From the NCBI GenBank assembly GCA_965199975.1, contig OZ241340.1, positions 2,790,001 through 2,854,000 on the forward strand: a stretch of DNA of 64,000 bases. Direction: 5' to 3'. This DNA comes from JASLDZ01 sp965199975 (GTDB lineage Bacteria; Pseudomonadota; Alphaproteobacteria; Caulobacterales; Caulobacteraceae). Shown here one piece after another: positions 17,369 to 25,800 of this stretch. The notes below the pieces were generated by a model. The model ran no database searches. It saw nothing but the letters and a program-made list of their open reading frames with translations, and was not told the DNA's origin. Every line of letters starts with the position of its first letter. The first letter of the stretch is position 1. A program made the position numbers and the translations under genes.

Positions 17369-18435
17369 AGCTCGTTGTCATCGGGCTGACGCTGTCGTCC
17401 TCCTGGGGCAACGGCCACGCCACCACCTACCGGGCTCTGCTCAGCGCCTTCGCCGCGCGTGGGCACGAGGTGCTGTTCCTGGAACGCGAGAAGCCCTGGT
17501 ACGCCGGCGACCGCCGCGACCTGACCGACCCGCCCTATGCGCGCCTGGAGTTCTACGACGGCGTGCAGGCGCTCGACGCCTGGCGCGTCGAGGTGGCCGC
17601 CGCCGATGCGGTGATCGTCGGTTCCTACACGCCCGATGGCGTGGCGGTCGGCCGCTGGGTGCAGGCGAGCGCGCAGGGCATAACCGCCTTCTACGACATC
17701 GACACGCCGGTGACGCTGGCGAAGCTGGCGGCCGGCGACGGGGAGTACCTTACGCCCGAGCTGATACCCGGCTACGACCTCTACCTCTCCTTCACCGGCG
17801 GCCTGACGCTGGACCTCCTGGAGACGCGCTACGGCGCGCCCGCCGCCCGCGCGCTCTATTGCTCGGTCGACGCCGAGCGCTACCGCCCGCTCGACCTGCC
17901 GAAGCGCTGGGACTTGAGTTACCTCGGCACCTACAGCCCCGACCGCCAGCCCACCCTGGATCGCCTGCTGCTGGAGCCCGCCCGCCGTGCGCCCGACTTG
18001 CGCTTCGTCGTCGCCGGCCCCCTATACTCCGTCGAGATCATCTGGCCCGCCAACGTCGAGCGCATCGAGCACCTGCCTCCGGCCGACCACCCGGCCTTCT
18101 ACTCGCAGAGCCGCTTCACCCTGAACGTCACCCGCGCCGACATGATCGCCGCGGGCTTCAGCCCCAGCGTGCGCCTGTTCGAGGCCGCCGCCTGCGCCAC
18201 CCCGGTCATCTCGGACAGCTGGGCGGGGCTAGACACTCTGTTTTCTCCGGGTTCGGAGATCATCACCGCAGAAGACGCCGAAGAGGTGCTCCGCCGGCTT
18301 CGCCGAACGGCCGTGGGCGAAGCCGTCGCCGTCGGGAAGGCGGCGCGCAAGCGTGTGCTCGCGTCACACACATCCGCTCATCGTGCGTGCGAACTGGAAC
18401 ACCTGCTGCTGAGATACCTTAGCTCGCCTGCATGA
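17365..18435 (+). CDS. CgeB-like glycosyltransferase, third tandem paralog
   Basis: A 356-residue paralog. WGNGHATTYRALLSAFAARG and FYDIDTPVTLAKL match the positions seen in the previous gene, DLSYLGTYSPDRQPTLDRLL begins the donor domain, and VRLFEAAACATPVISDSWAG is the FEA motif. It is the last gene of the rightward operon. The final 60 codons use noticeably more AT-rich codons than the rest of the cluster, suggesting the edge of the horizontally acquired block. No terminator was seen in the short gap before the esterase. Confidence 0.78.
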   Translation: MKLVVIGLTLSSSWGNGHATTYRALLSAFAARGHEVLFLEREKPWYAGDRRDLTDPPYARLEFYDGVQALDAWRVEVAAADAVIVGSYTPDGVAVGRWVQASAQGITAFYDIDTPVTLAKLAAGDGEYLTPELIPGYDLYLSFTGGLTLDLLETRYGAPAARALYCSVDAERYRPLDLPKRWDLSYLGTYSPDRQPTLDRLLLEPARRAPDLRFVVAGPLYSVEIIWPANVERIEHLPPADHPAFYSQSRFTLNVTRADMIAAGFSPSVRLFEAAACATPVISDSWAGLDTLFSPGSEIITAEDAEEVLRRLRRTAVGEAVAVGKAARKRVLASHTSAHRACELEHLLLRYLSSPA

Positions 18436-18619
18436 AGGTCACCTCTCCGGCCAAGACATGAGCTGGAGCTCGACCTCGAACGGAAACCGCGCGCTCCGCA
18501 TACTCGTGGCGCCGAGCGGCCCTGGTGCCGCCGTGCATCCTGGCGTCCGAGACCCTAGGCTGCGCCCGATGCAATGCTGCACTGCAGCATCCATATCGGA
18601 GCGGACGGCGGAGGATGGC

Positions 18620-19729
18620 GTGGCAGGGATCGGGGATACGGTCGCCGAGTTGTTGGCTCGAGCGCAGGCGGTTGCGAACGCGGCCGCTGAAGTAACGGAG
18701 CGCCAAGGCGGTCTCGAGCGCGTGGCCGACTTCGGAGCCAATCCGGGCGCATTGGGGATGTGGCTTCATGCTCCGGAAGGGCTGCCCCCCGGCGCGCCTC
18801 TGGTCGTCGTTCTGCATGGCTGCGGCCAGACGGCGGCCGCTTACGCCTGCGGCGCAGGTTGGGTCGAACTCGCCGACGCCTATGGCTTCGCAGTGCTGTG
18901 TCCCGAGCAGACACGGGCCAACAACGCAAACCTCTGCTTCAATTGGTTCGAGCCGGGCGATACGCAAAGAGGCGCCGGGGAAGCGGCCTCGATTGCGCAG
19001 ATGGTGCGCCATGCGATCGCCGCGCTGCGCGCCGATGCACGGCGCGTATTCATCACCGGCCTCTCCGCAGGCGGCGCCATGACGACGGTGATGCTGGCGA
19101 CCTACCCGGAAGCCTTTGACGGTGGCGCGGTCGTCGCCGGCTTGCCTTACGCAGCCGCTCGTGGCGTGAACGACGCCCTCGGCGCCATGCGCCGCATTCC
19201 GGATCTGCCGGCGGGCGCGTGGGGCGATAAGGTGCGCGCCGCTGCGCCGGCGCCCGCCCGCTGGCCGAGCGTGGCGATCTGGTACGGCGACGCTGACACC
19301 ACCGTGACGCCGGCGGCGGCTCAGGCGCTGGTCGTCCAGTGGTGCGATGTCCACGGCGCCATCCGTTCAGCCGCGCTTCCGCACACGAAGGGACGACACA
19401 CACATGTCGCTTGGCTCCGCCCCGACGGCTCGGTGGCGGTGGAGCTGCATCGTATAGCCGGGCTTGGGCACGGCGCGCCGATCTCGACGCGTGGAGATGA
19501 AGCCTGCGGGTCTGCGGCGCCCTGGATCCTCGAGGCGGGCGTGTCTTCCAGCCGCGAGATCGCCCGGTCCTGGGGATTGCTCGAGGTCCGCCGCTCAACC
19601 GCCTCCCCTCGGCCGGCGCCGCCAAGTGCAGGGAAAGGCGGGGCTGCTTCGGGGAGCCGCACTTCGCTCGGGCCCGATGTCGCAGAGACGATCTTCAAGG
19701 CGCTGAGGGGTGCAGGACTGCTCCGCTGA
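18620..19729 (+). CDS. PHB-depolymerase-family (LpqC-like) esterase
   Basis: An alpha/beta-hydrolase of 369 residues from the chosen start. VVVLHGCGQTAAAYACG forms the oxyanion region. The nucleophile elbow is GLSAGGAM, a GxSxG motif. WYGDADTTVTP contains the candidate acid Asp and GLGHG the candidate His, and LCFNWFEPGD is characteristic of the family. These enzymes cleave polyhydroxybutyrate or plant feruloyl esters. No convincing signal peptide is seen. The GTG at 18620 follows GGAGGA by four bases, so I prefer it. In-frame ATGs at 18458 and 18569 are alternatives. Confidence 0.82.
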   Translation: MAGIGDTVAELLARAQAVANAAAEVTERQGGLERVADFGANPGALGMWLHAPEGLPPGAPLVVVLHGCGQTAAAYACGAGWVELADAYGFAVLCPEQTRANNANLCFNWFEPGDTQRGAGEAASIAQMVRHAIAALRADARRVFITGLSAGGAMTTVMLATYPEAFDGGAVVAGLPYAAARGVNDALGAMRRIPDLPAGAWGDKVRAAAPAPARWPSVAIWYGDADTTVTPAAAQALVVQWCDVHGAIRSAALPHTKGRHTHVAWLRPDGSVAVELHRIAGLGHGAPISTRGDEACGSAAPWILEAGVSSSREIARSWGLLEVRRSTASPRPAPPSAGKGGAASGSRTSLGPDVAETIFKALRGAGLLR

Positions 19730-19745
19730 GCCGAAGCGTCAGAAG

Positions 19746-19770
19746 GGGGCCGCAAGCATGGCGCGGCCCC
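19746..19770 (+). terminator. Hairpin after the esterase gene
   Basis: Perfect 8-bp arms GGGGCCGC and GCGGCCCC with a 9-base loop lie 17 bases after the stop. There is no T run, so termination is likely but not certain. Confidence 0.5.
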
Positions 19771-19902
19771 TGAACGCGCAAACGAAGTTCTCAGCCACCC
19801 AGCATCTGCACGGTGCGAATGGTTGAAGAAAACTGGCGGAGGCGGATGTCCACCTAAGCTTATAAAGCCTTGAACACCACGCAGCGTGCTATGGTCCGAG
19901 AA

Positions 19903-20076
19903 ATGACAGATCGTCCTGCGCTCCGTGCGTTCGACGGCAACAGAGAGATGTGGGTTGAGGGAACTGCTGACGTTCTGGGAAGACTAGAGCGTGGCGAGTC
20001 GGTGGAACCGGCCGATGCTGAGGCAGAAGCTTACGTCGTAGGTAGGTTATTGCCCGGACGCCACGCGGACCGCTAA
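19903..20076 (+). CDS. Small hypothetical protein
   Basis: Fifty-seven residues, starting MTDRPALRAFDGNREMWVEG and ending in an acidic helix-rich part (GRLERGESVEPADAEAEAYV). A TTG at 19870 would add 11 residues. The composition is protein-like and soluble. I do not recognise the family. It sits alone between two hairpins. Confidence 0.4.
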   Translation: MTDRPALRAFDGNREMWVEGTADVLGRLERGESVEPADAEAEAYVVGRLLPGRHADR

Positions 20077-20196
20077 GGGTCCGGTTGCCGACGGCGACGT
20101 CCAGTCCGAAGGGCGACGTTCGCCACCGCGCCTCTCGGCTCGATCATCGTTGTGGGGCGCGCGCTTTTTCGCCAGTTGCAGTCTGCTTATCAGTGC

Positions 20197-20228
20197 GGGG
20201 TGGGGGGGCCACGACCCGCGCCCACCCC
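20197..20228. terminator. Hairpin between convergent genes
   Basis: GGGGTGGG at 20197-20204 pairs with CCCACCCC at 20221-20228. It lies between a rightward small gene and the leftward repeat protein, where a bidirectional terminator would be expected. Confidence 0.4.
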
Positions 20229-20235
20229 TGGCTGA

Positions 20236-20901
20236 TCAGAAGTCGCGGCGTTCGTCCCAGTGCAAGCTGCGGCTCAGGCGGTCGAGACGATCCTGAAGGT
20301 AGGCCCGATCCGGCCCGTTCAGGCTGCCGTGATCGCGGTCGGTGAGCTGACGTGCCTGAACTTCAATGGACCGTAGATCGCCCGTGACACGCGCGGCGTC
20401 GCGGCGGTCTAGCGCGCGATTATCGACTGCATGCTGGATACGCTGGCGAAGCCACCCGATCCGCTCGTAAGGGCCGGGAGGAGCCCCGTTCCAGAAGCGG
20501 CCGGCGTTCCAGGCCGCATGTGAAGCAGGCGCACCGCGGCCGTAGGGGCCGCCCGTCGGCGTCTCGCGCATCCAGTGGATCGAGCGGCTTAGGTGATCGA
20601 GGCGCTCCTGCAAGCGCACGCGCTCAGGCGTCGGCAGACCGTCCCGGCGAGCTGCATCGAGGTCGCGGCGAATGGAGGCTAAGGCTCCAAGGGCGCGGTT
20701 GGCTTCCCCACGATCGACGGAGCCGCCGCCAATACCCGCACGCAAGCGGCTTTCGAGTGCGTCCAGCTGCCGGCCGAAGTCTGTGCCGGGCTGGACGCCT
20801 CCTGGCGCTAAGCCGCGCGCGTATGACTGGGCAGAGGCCACACCAGTGAGGCCGGCGCAGGCGGTGACCGCGACAGCGGCGGTGAGCAAAAGGCGTTTCA
20901 T
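20236..20901 (-). CDS. Secreted hypothetical protein with an internally duplicated helical module
   Basis: 221 residues. A clear signal peptide (MKRLLLTAAVAVTACAGLTG, cleavage after VASAQ) leads into two copies of a module of about 70 residues. Copy one has LESRLRAGIGGGSVDRGEAN and ERVRLQERLDHLSRSIHW. Copy two has LRQRIQHAVDNRALDRRDAA and DRAYLQDRLDRLSRSLHW. The modules are rich in Arg, Asp and Leu and predicted helical. The ATG at 20901 follows GAGGATCC. I do not recognise the family. Export to the periplasm is the only functional inference. Confidence 0.65.
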   Translation of the reverse strand: MKRLLLTAAVAVTACAGLTGVASAQSYARGLAPGGVQPGTDFGRQLDALESRLRAGIGGGSVDRGEANRALGALASIRRDLDAARRDGLPTPERVRLQERLDHLSRSIHWMRETPTGGPYGRGAPASHAAWNAGRFWNGAPPGPYERIGWLRQRIQHAVDNRALDRRDAARVTGDLRSIEVQARQLTDRDHGSLNGPDRAYLQDRLDRLSRSLHWDERRDF

Positions 20902-21540
20902 GGGGATCCTCATGACGTCCTGAACCGAACGAGGCAGGTGGATAACCGAAGCCGTCTGAACGCAACCTCTCCTCAGCCTGGAAGTGCGTTCATCTCGGGC
21001 GAGCGCCAAGCAGCGATCGGGATGCCGACGGGCGCTAGTGCGTCTTCCTCAATCTACACTATGGGCGGGTCAGACCGCGACTGCGGCAGCTTTGATCCCG
21101 AACTCCCCACGCTCCCCGCGCCTTCCCACCAAAAGCAGCACACACCCGCGCGCCTGCATAGGATTACGCAGTGTTGCCCTCCCCTCTCACGCCGGAGTGG
21201 CTGCATAATGTCTTGAGCCACTGCGCCTCAGGCGGTGACCAGGTAGTTGTTGAGATGTCACATGGCTGATGTTAAGCTTGATCCAGCATCCACCGATGCG
21301 GGCGCCATGGAGCGCCTTTTCCTCGTGGAAACCCGTGATCCCACTCGCCCTGACTGACCGGGATCAGTCGCTTAAAGCCATGCGATGGAGGAAGCAGGTG
21401 GTCGATCATCGGTTGGCCGCACCTCAGAAGAGCCGTTTCAGCGAGCCGAGCGAGGCGGCGACGGAAACTGACATCATTTCAGTAGGTCGGCACTTCCAAT
21501 ATTTCGGGGACTATCCAACCCTACCTGCTAGCCTACTCAG
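20902..21540. other. Intergenic stretch without a recognisable gene
   Basis: No open frame here looks like protein, and codon-position bias is lost. The stretch probably contains the promoter of the leftward secreted protein at its left end and decayed sequence that once held the toxin gene at its right end. Confidence 0.4.
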
Positions 21541-21663
21541 GGCGACTACAAGGAGGCGGTCTACGTGCTGCACGCCTTCCAGAAGAAGACGCAGGCGACG
21601 GCGAAGCGAGACCTCGACCTCGCCAAGGCGCGGCGGAAAGCCCTGACACGGAGCGGGTCATGA
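21541..21663 (+). pseudogene. C-terminal remnant of a HigB/RelE-type (Gp49-like) toxin
   Basis: Forty codons reading GDYKEAVYVLHAFQKKTQAT and ending in AKARRKALTRSGS. EAVYVLHAFQKK is the conserved C-terminal strand of the phage Gp49-like HigB toxins. Nothing upstream in any frame supplies the first 60 or so residues. Its stop overlaps the antitoxin start as ATGA, the normal arrangement. The toxin is 5'-deleted and inactive. Confidence 0.75.
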
Positions 21664-21962
21664 CGACGACGAACGACATTCCCGGCCAGGTGTTCGCCAG
21701 CGTGTGGGACGCCCTGGAGGACAGTCCCGCCGAGGCGGCCAACATGCGAATGCGTTCGGAGCTGATGATCGCCGTCCAACAGGTGGTGGCGGGGTGGAGC
21801 CTGACGCAGGTCGAGGCCGCACGACGCCTGGACGTGACACAGCCGCGCCTGAGCGACCTGCTGCGCGGGCGCATCGGCAAGTTCAGCCTCGACGCTCTGA
21901 TCCTGCTGGCCGAGCGCGCCGGGCTGAGCGTGCATGTGCAGATCGAGAGCGTCGCAGCGTAG
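21660..21962 (+). CDS. higA: HigA-type XRE antitoxin, now without a functional partner
   Basis: 100 residues. A helix-turn-helix runs from SLTQVEAARRLDVTQPRLSD through LLRGRIGKFSLDALILLAER, the HTH_37/HigA type. These antitoxins bind their operator and neutralise the toxin. The overlapping toxin is only a remnant, so this may persist as an orphan repressor or a decaying gene. Gene order toxin-antitoxin matches higBA. Confidence 0.82.
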   Translation: MTTTNDIPGQVFASVWDALEDSPAEAANMRMRSELMIAVQQVVAGWSLTQVEAARRLDVTQPRLSDLLRGRIGKFSLDALILLAERAGLSVHVQIESVAA

Positions 21963-21976
21963 CGGGTCGACGGGCC

Positions 21977-22573
21977 ATGTCACATCAAACTTCACAGCAG
22001 GCTTGGGGAACGGTCGACCTCGACCTCGTGTCAGGTCGTATTTTCGTTCAAGAGGACTGGTACTATCAGTGGCGTTTCTGGCCGGGCGTAACTAGCGTAT
22101 GGACCTACGAAGAGAAACGAAGAGCTCACACGCGCATCGACAGGGCGATGTGGAAGGTGTGGAGCAACCGACTGTTCGTTAATGCAAAGGCCACGTCCAG
22201 AGCACCACGGTTCGGCCCCAGGGTTCCTGTTAACTTCGATGTCCGCTGGGCTCTACATCCACCGGGTAATTGGGCCGTGACCGTTTGGAAAATGCCCGCG
22301 TCTGCGACCCCGACGGGTCTCCACCGTTCTTTCGTCCTGGAAGGCACGCATCAGATTGAACTCAACACGGCCGATCTTGCTCCCCGAGCTGCCGATAACG
22401 CTGCGGGTGCCTCCACCAACAGGTTTGTGACCCCGCCCCACGAGTTCGCCCATACGATCACCAATCCTGACGAGTGCAATGTCGGTAGCCCTTACCTCAC
22501 CGACACTCAGAGCTTGGTGAACATCGGCAACCTCGTCCGAGCCGACACCTGCACCTTGTCGTCGATGCTCTGA
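21977..22573 (+). CDS. Putative zinc metallopeptidase-like protein (HEFAH), no signal peptide
   Basis: 198 residues with an aromatic N-terminal half (WYYQWRFWPGVTSVW). PPHEFAHTITNPDE carries an HExxH motif with a following Asp-Glu. GSPYLTDTQSLVNIGN is a conserved-looking tail that from memory accompanies HEFGH in uncharacterised proteobacterial proteins. Zinc peptidase activity is inferred from the motif only. It lacks a signal peptide, and the next gene encodes a small exported protein, the arrangement of effector and periplasmic immunity pairs. It starts 15 bases after the antitoxin stop. Confidence 0.55.
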   Translation: MSHQTSQQAWGTVDLDLVSGRIFVQEDWYYQWRFWPGVTSVWTYEEKRRAHTRIDRAMWKVWSNRLFVNAKATSRAPRFGPRVPVNFDVRWALHPPGNWAVTVWKMPASATPTGLHRSFVLEGTHQIELNTADLAPRAADNAAGASTNRFVTPPHEFAHTITNPDECNVGSPYLTDTQSLVNIGNLVRADTCTLSSML

Positions 22574-22604
22574 ACGCCATGCATGTCGGCGAGGTGTTTA
22601 GCAT

Positions 22605-23150
22605 ATGACACGCCTGCTCCCTGTGGCTCTTCTAACTATCTGCACGGCTGCCGCCAGCTTCGATATCGCCGTGGCGGACGCTCCGCTCGCCCCCACGCCC
22701 GTCACGGTCTGCTCGCTTTCGGGCAAGGTATGCGCCTCAAGGGACGCGCGGGGGCGCGTCGTCGTCGTTTGGAGACGACTTGCGGGATCCGGGCGCCGCG
22801 ACCTTTGGCAGGCCCCGACACCGCTTGCCAACGCCCAGGTCGCCGACGACGGACGGTCCCTGGTGGCGGCCTACCCGGGAGCCAACCTGCTTGCCGCCGA
22901 CGCAGGCCCGACCACGCCCGTGCTAACGTTCTATCGGCCGGGCTGCCCGCCGGTCGTCGTCACTCTCGGACAGATCGTGGCGAACCCGGGCGAGCTGCCG
23001 CGCACGGCGTCTCACCGTCTCTGGGTCCGCGCCTACGGCTACGACGGTCACGGCGGCTACGTCGTTGACACGATCGACGGCCGCCACCTGGTCTACGACC
23101 CCGCCAGTGGCCGGCTTGTCAGGGAATCATCCGCCGGGCGCGGGCGCTGA
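22605..23150 (+). CDS. Small exported hypothetical protein, candidate periplasmic partner of the HEFAH protein
   Basis: 181 residues with a signal peptide (MTRLLPVALLTICTAAASFD, probable cleavage before DAPLAP). The mature part has a CSLSGKVCA cysteine pair, a third cysteine in YRPGCPP, and beta-rich strings such as DTIDGRHLVYDPASGRLV. No family recognised. The gene lies 31 bases downstream of the metallopeptidase-like gene on the same strand. An immunity role is a guess from arrangement. Confidence 0.55.
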   Translation: MTRLLPVALLTICTAAASFDIAVADAPLAPTPVTVCSLSGKVCASRDARGRVVVVWRRLAGSGRRDLWQAPTPLANAQVADDGRSLVAAYPGANLLAADAGPTTPVLTFYRPGCPPVVVTLGQIVANPGELPRTASHRLWVRAYGYDGHGGYVVDTIDGRHLVYDPASGRLVRESSAGRGR

Positions 23151-23279
23151 AAGCGCAAGTCGGCCGACCGGGGGCGGTTCACCGTTCGACCGTTCACCGT
23201 CCGACGCCCCCGTCTGCCGGAATGGGCGCCCGGGCTGCCGTCCGCAGCTGCTCCAGTCCCGACAAGGACCCCGGCGGCG

Positions 23280-23579
23280 CTAGGCGACGGCGGCCTTGCG
23301 ACGGCCGCGTTTGGCGGGGGCGGGGGTGGCGAGGAAACCGGCCACCATGCGTTCGTAGAGGCCGAACAGGTGCTCCACGCGCTCGCGGTCGGCGCCGAAG
23401 AGGGCGGGGCGGTAGAGGCGGTCCACGGCCGCGTCCAGCGTCCGGTGCGCCTTGCGCAGGTTCGCCGGCATGAGGTCGGGGTCGTAGAGGTCCGCGAGTG
23501 TCGCGCCGGGGTGCTCGGCGCGGGCGTCCAGCACGGCTTGCGCCAAGCGCTCGACACGCTCGCGGCCCGTTGCACTCAC
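23280..23579 (-). pseudogene. C-terminal fragment of an MmeI-like type II/IIG restriction-modification methyltransferase
   Basis: 99 residues with the string LADLYDPDLMPANLRKAHRT, then LDAAVDRLYRP and RERVEHLFGLYERM. In MmeI/YeeA-type methyltransferases this is the C-terminal helical tail after the target-recognition domain. The SAM domain and nuclease are missing and there is no room for them upstream. A free-standing short protein is possible but unlikely to modify DNA. Confidence 0.65.
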
Positions 23580-23647
23580 CTCCGGCCATGGAAAGGTATT
23601 CCATGTTAAATTGGCCGAATACTGTATGTCGCTCTTTAGGCGTCCGC

Positions 23648-24067
23648 TTATGGCAAAGCCCAGCTTACATGCATTCGAGATGTTGCCACTCCGAACATAT
23701 ATAGAATTGCATCGAGAACTAGGCGCAGCTTGTCACTCGGTATTATTGGCGGTTCAATCCAGCCTATAAGCAGGTATTCCCGTCGCTCAGAGCTGACCTG
23801 GGCTAGCGCCAAACACGGCCCGACTGGAATATAGCTGGTGTGAAAGCGGGTAGGAAACGCCGCCATTTCTCTTGTAGGCTTGCTAGCACTCTCCGCTCTA
23901 AAAGCCCGCACATGGGCAATCCTAGCGGCCACCTTCGGCATCATCCGAAGGTCGGCTAACGGTGCCGATTCTAGGTTCAGTATCTGCCTTGGCGACCCAT
24001 TGATGAACTCCTGTCCGCCAAGACGGACGTTGCGCCTTTCCGCTGTCCACACAGCACCCTGACCCAT
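23648..24067 (-). CDS. Hypothetical protein in a lower-GC patch
   Basis: 139 codons starting MGQGAVWTAERRNVRLGGQE and ending in FGVATSRMHVSWALP. Base composition is clearly more AT-rich than the flanks, suggesting a separate origin. No ribosome site is seen and no family recognised. It may be a chance frame. Confidence 0.3.
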   Translation of the reverse strand: MGQGAVWTAERRNVRLGGQEFINGSPRQILNLESAPLADLRMMPKVAARIAHVRAFRAESASKPTREMAAFPTRFHTSYIPVGPCLALAQVSSERREYLLIGWIEPPIIPSDKLRLVLDAILYMFGVATSRMHVSWALP

Positions 24068-24121
24068 GAAGGCCGCCCACGGGCCTCTCTCGGCGTCCTA
24101 GAGGCATGTGCCGGGAGGTGG

Positions 24122-24694
24122 TCACTTCGTTTTCGCCCGCCGACGCCGGGTGCGGCGTTCGAGCATCCCGAGTTTGGCGGCCATCCCGACCAGGCGCGCA
24201 TCGATCGAATCCTCCACGGCCATGTCCAGCTCGGCCCAGCGGTCGAACAGGCGGGTGCGGTTGTCGCCGCGAGGTGGGCCGCCGGCGCCCTCCTTGGGCC
24301 AGAGGCGAGCGGCGAGCTTGTCCCTAGCGCGCGTCATGCGGTCCAGCTCGGTTTCCGACTGGCTGGCGTAGGCGAGGCGGTTGGCGCGGATCTAGGCGAA
24401 GTAGCCGTTTACGCTCACCAGCACCTCGCACCGGCGGCCCGAGCGCGGACAGCGGAAATAGTAGCGCAGCCCGCCGAACCGCATGGGCAGGGCCTCCACC
24501 TCGATCCGCTGGCGGCAGGGTTCCCCGTTGGCCCGGAAGATCAGCTCCAGGTGGCGATCCTCGGGGCGGGCCAGGTCCGCCACCACCTCGATGGACCCGG
24601 CCGCCTCGCCGTTGCTCCACGTCCACGACCATAGGCGGCGCGTCCAGCATCCCTCGCGGAGCGCCCCGCATCGGCGAAGGGCGCGGGCGTCCAA
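24122..24694 (-). pseudogene. Hypothetical zinc-ribbon-like protein interrupted by one amber codon
   Basis: One frame reads GGLRYYFRCPRSGRRCEVLV, then NGYFA, a TAG at 24392-24394, then NRLAYASQSETELDRM and RARDKLAARLWPK. The pattern CPxxGRRCxxLY followed by FAxRxxxRLxYASQxE is a conserved hypothetical family I know from other proteobacteria. Homologs read straight through the amber position. The N-terminal boundary is unclear because sequence beyond about 24650 no longer fits. A single nonsense change in an otherwise intact frame suggests recent inactivation or a sequencing error. Confidence 0.55.
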
Positions 24695-25572
24695 CCGCAG
24701 ATGATGGTCGCCGCGATGCTGTGGCCCGCGCTCTCGAAGGTGACCTGGGCGTTGGAGGTGTCGAGCTCGGTGATCGGCAGGTTGTTGGGCGTGAGCGCGG
24801 CGCCCGGCGTGCCCTGGTAGTCGTCGACGATCCGAACGCGCCCTACGATCAGGCGGGCGGAACCTTCCACAACTCGCGCGAGCCGCTAGCCGCGGACTTC
24901 GTCTTCAACGGCCAAACCGTCACCGTGATCGACGTGCACGACTACTCCCGTGGCGGCAGCGACGAGCTTTACGGCCAGGACCAGCCGCCGGTGATCAGCG
25001 GCGACGCCCGCCGCACGGCGCAAGCTGACGCCGTGCTGCACTACATGCAGGGGCTGGAGGCGGCGAACCCCGACGCTAAAATCCTGGTCGAAGGCGACTT
25101 CAATGGCTTCTACTTCGAAAAGGCGCTGACCGACCTCGGCCAGACCAACTCGACCACCGGTCAGCCCACGCTGGTTAACCTCGTCACCACGTTGCCGGCC
25201 GCCGAACGCTACTCCTACAACTTCGAGGGCGACTCCGAGCAGCTCGACAACCTCCTGGTCACGCCGAACCTCGTCGGCGGTGCGCTGTTCGACGACGTGC
25301 ACGTCAACACCGGCCAACTCGCCCACGCCGCCACCGACCCGAACGGCGCCGGCGCGGCCAGCGATCACGATCCGATCCTGGCGCAACTGACGCTCGGTGC
25401 GGCGCCCACCATGGGCGGTGGCGGCGGTGGGGACACCATGGCGGGCGGCGGCGGAACCGCGCCCACCGGATCCACCCAGACCGGGGGCGCAACGCCAGGC
25501 ACGCTGACCGGCTCAACCAACGGGGACTCGCTGACCGCCGGCTCGGCAGGCGACACCCTGCTCGGCGGCGAC

Positions 25573-25800
25573 GGAGCCGACACCCTCGTCGCGGGCTCAG
25601 GTCATGACCAGCTTCTGGGCAACATGGGTGACGACCACATCGTCGTGGGGGCCGCCAGCCAGGGCGCTTCGGTCTACGGCGGCCAGGGCGACGACGTAGT
25701 CGACGCCTCGGCCTCCATCCATCCCAACTACATCTCCGGAGACCTCGGCGACGACTTCATCATGGCCGGCAAGGGCGGCGACCTCGTGCTCGGCGGCGGC
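25573..25800 (+). repeat. 228-bp tandem duplication, copy 1 (RTX region)
   Basis: Encodes GADTLVAGSGHDQLLGNMGD through YGGQGDDVVDAS. Copy 2 follows immediately with about 76 matching codons. The nucleotide copies differ mainly at third positions, so this is an old in-frame duplication. Confidence 0.75.

Noticed and set aside
21269..21540. Open frame upstream of the toxin remnant
   Set aside because: Its residues do not fit the toxin family or any other, and codon bias is absent. It is only the frame that happens to be open.
24541..24870. Minus-strand frame with a protein-like part (LTPNNLPITELDTSNAQVTF)
   Set aside because: It has no start signal or family match and overlaps both the interrupted zinc-ribbon-like gene and the RTX gene junction. 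It may be a fragment, but I cannot support a gene.
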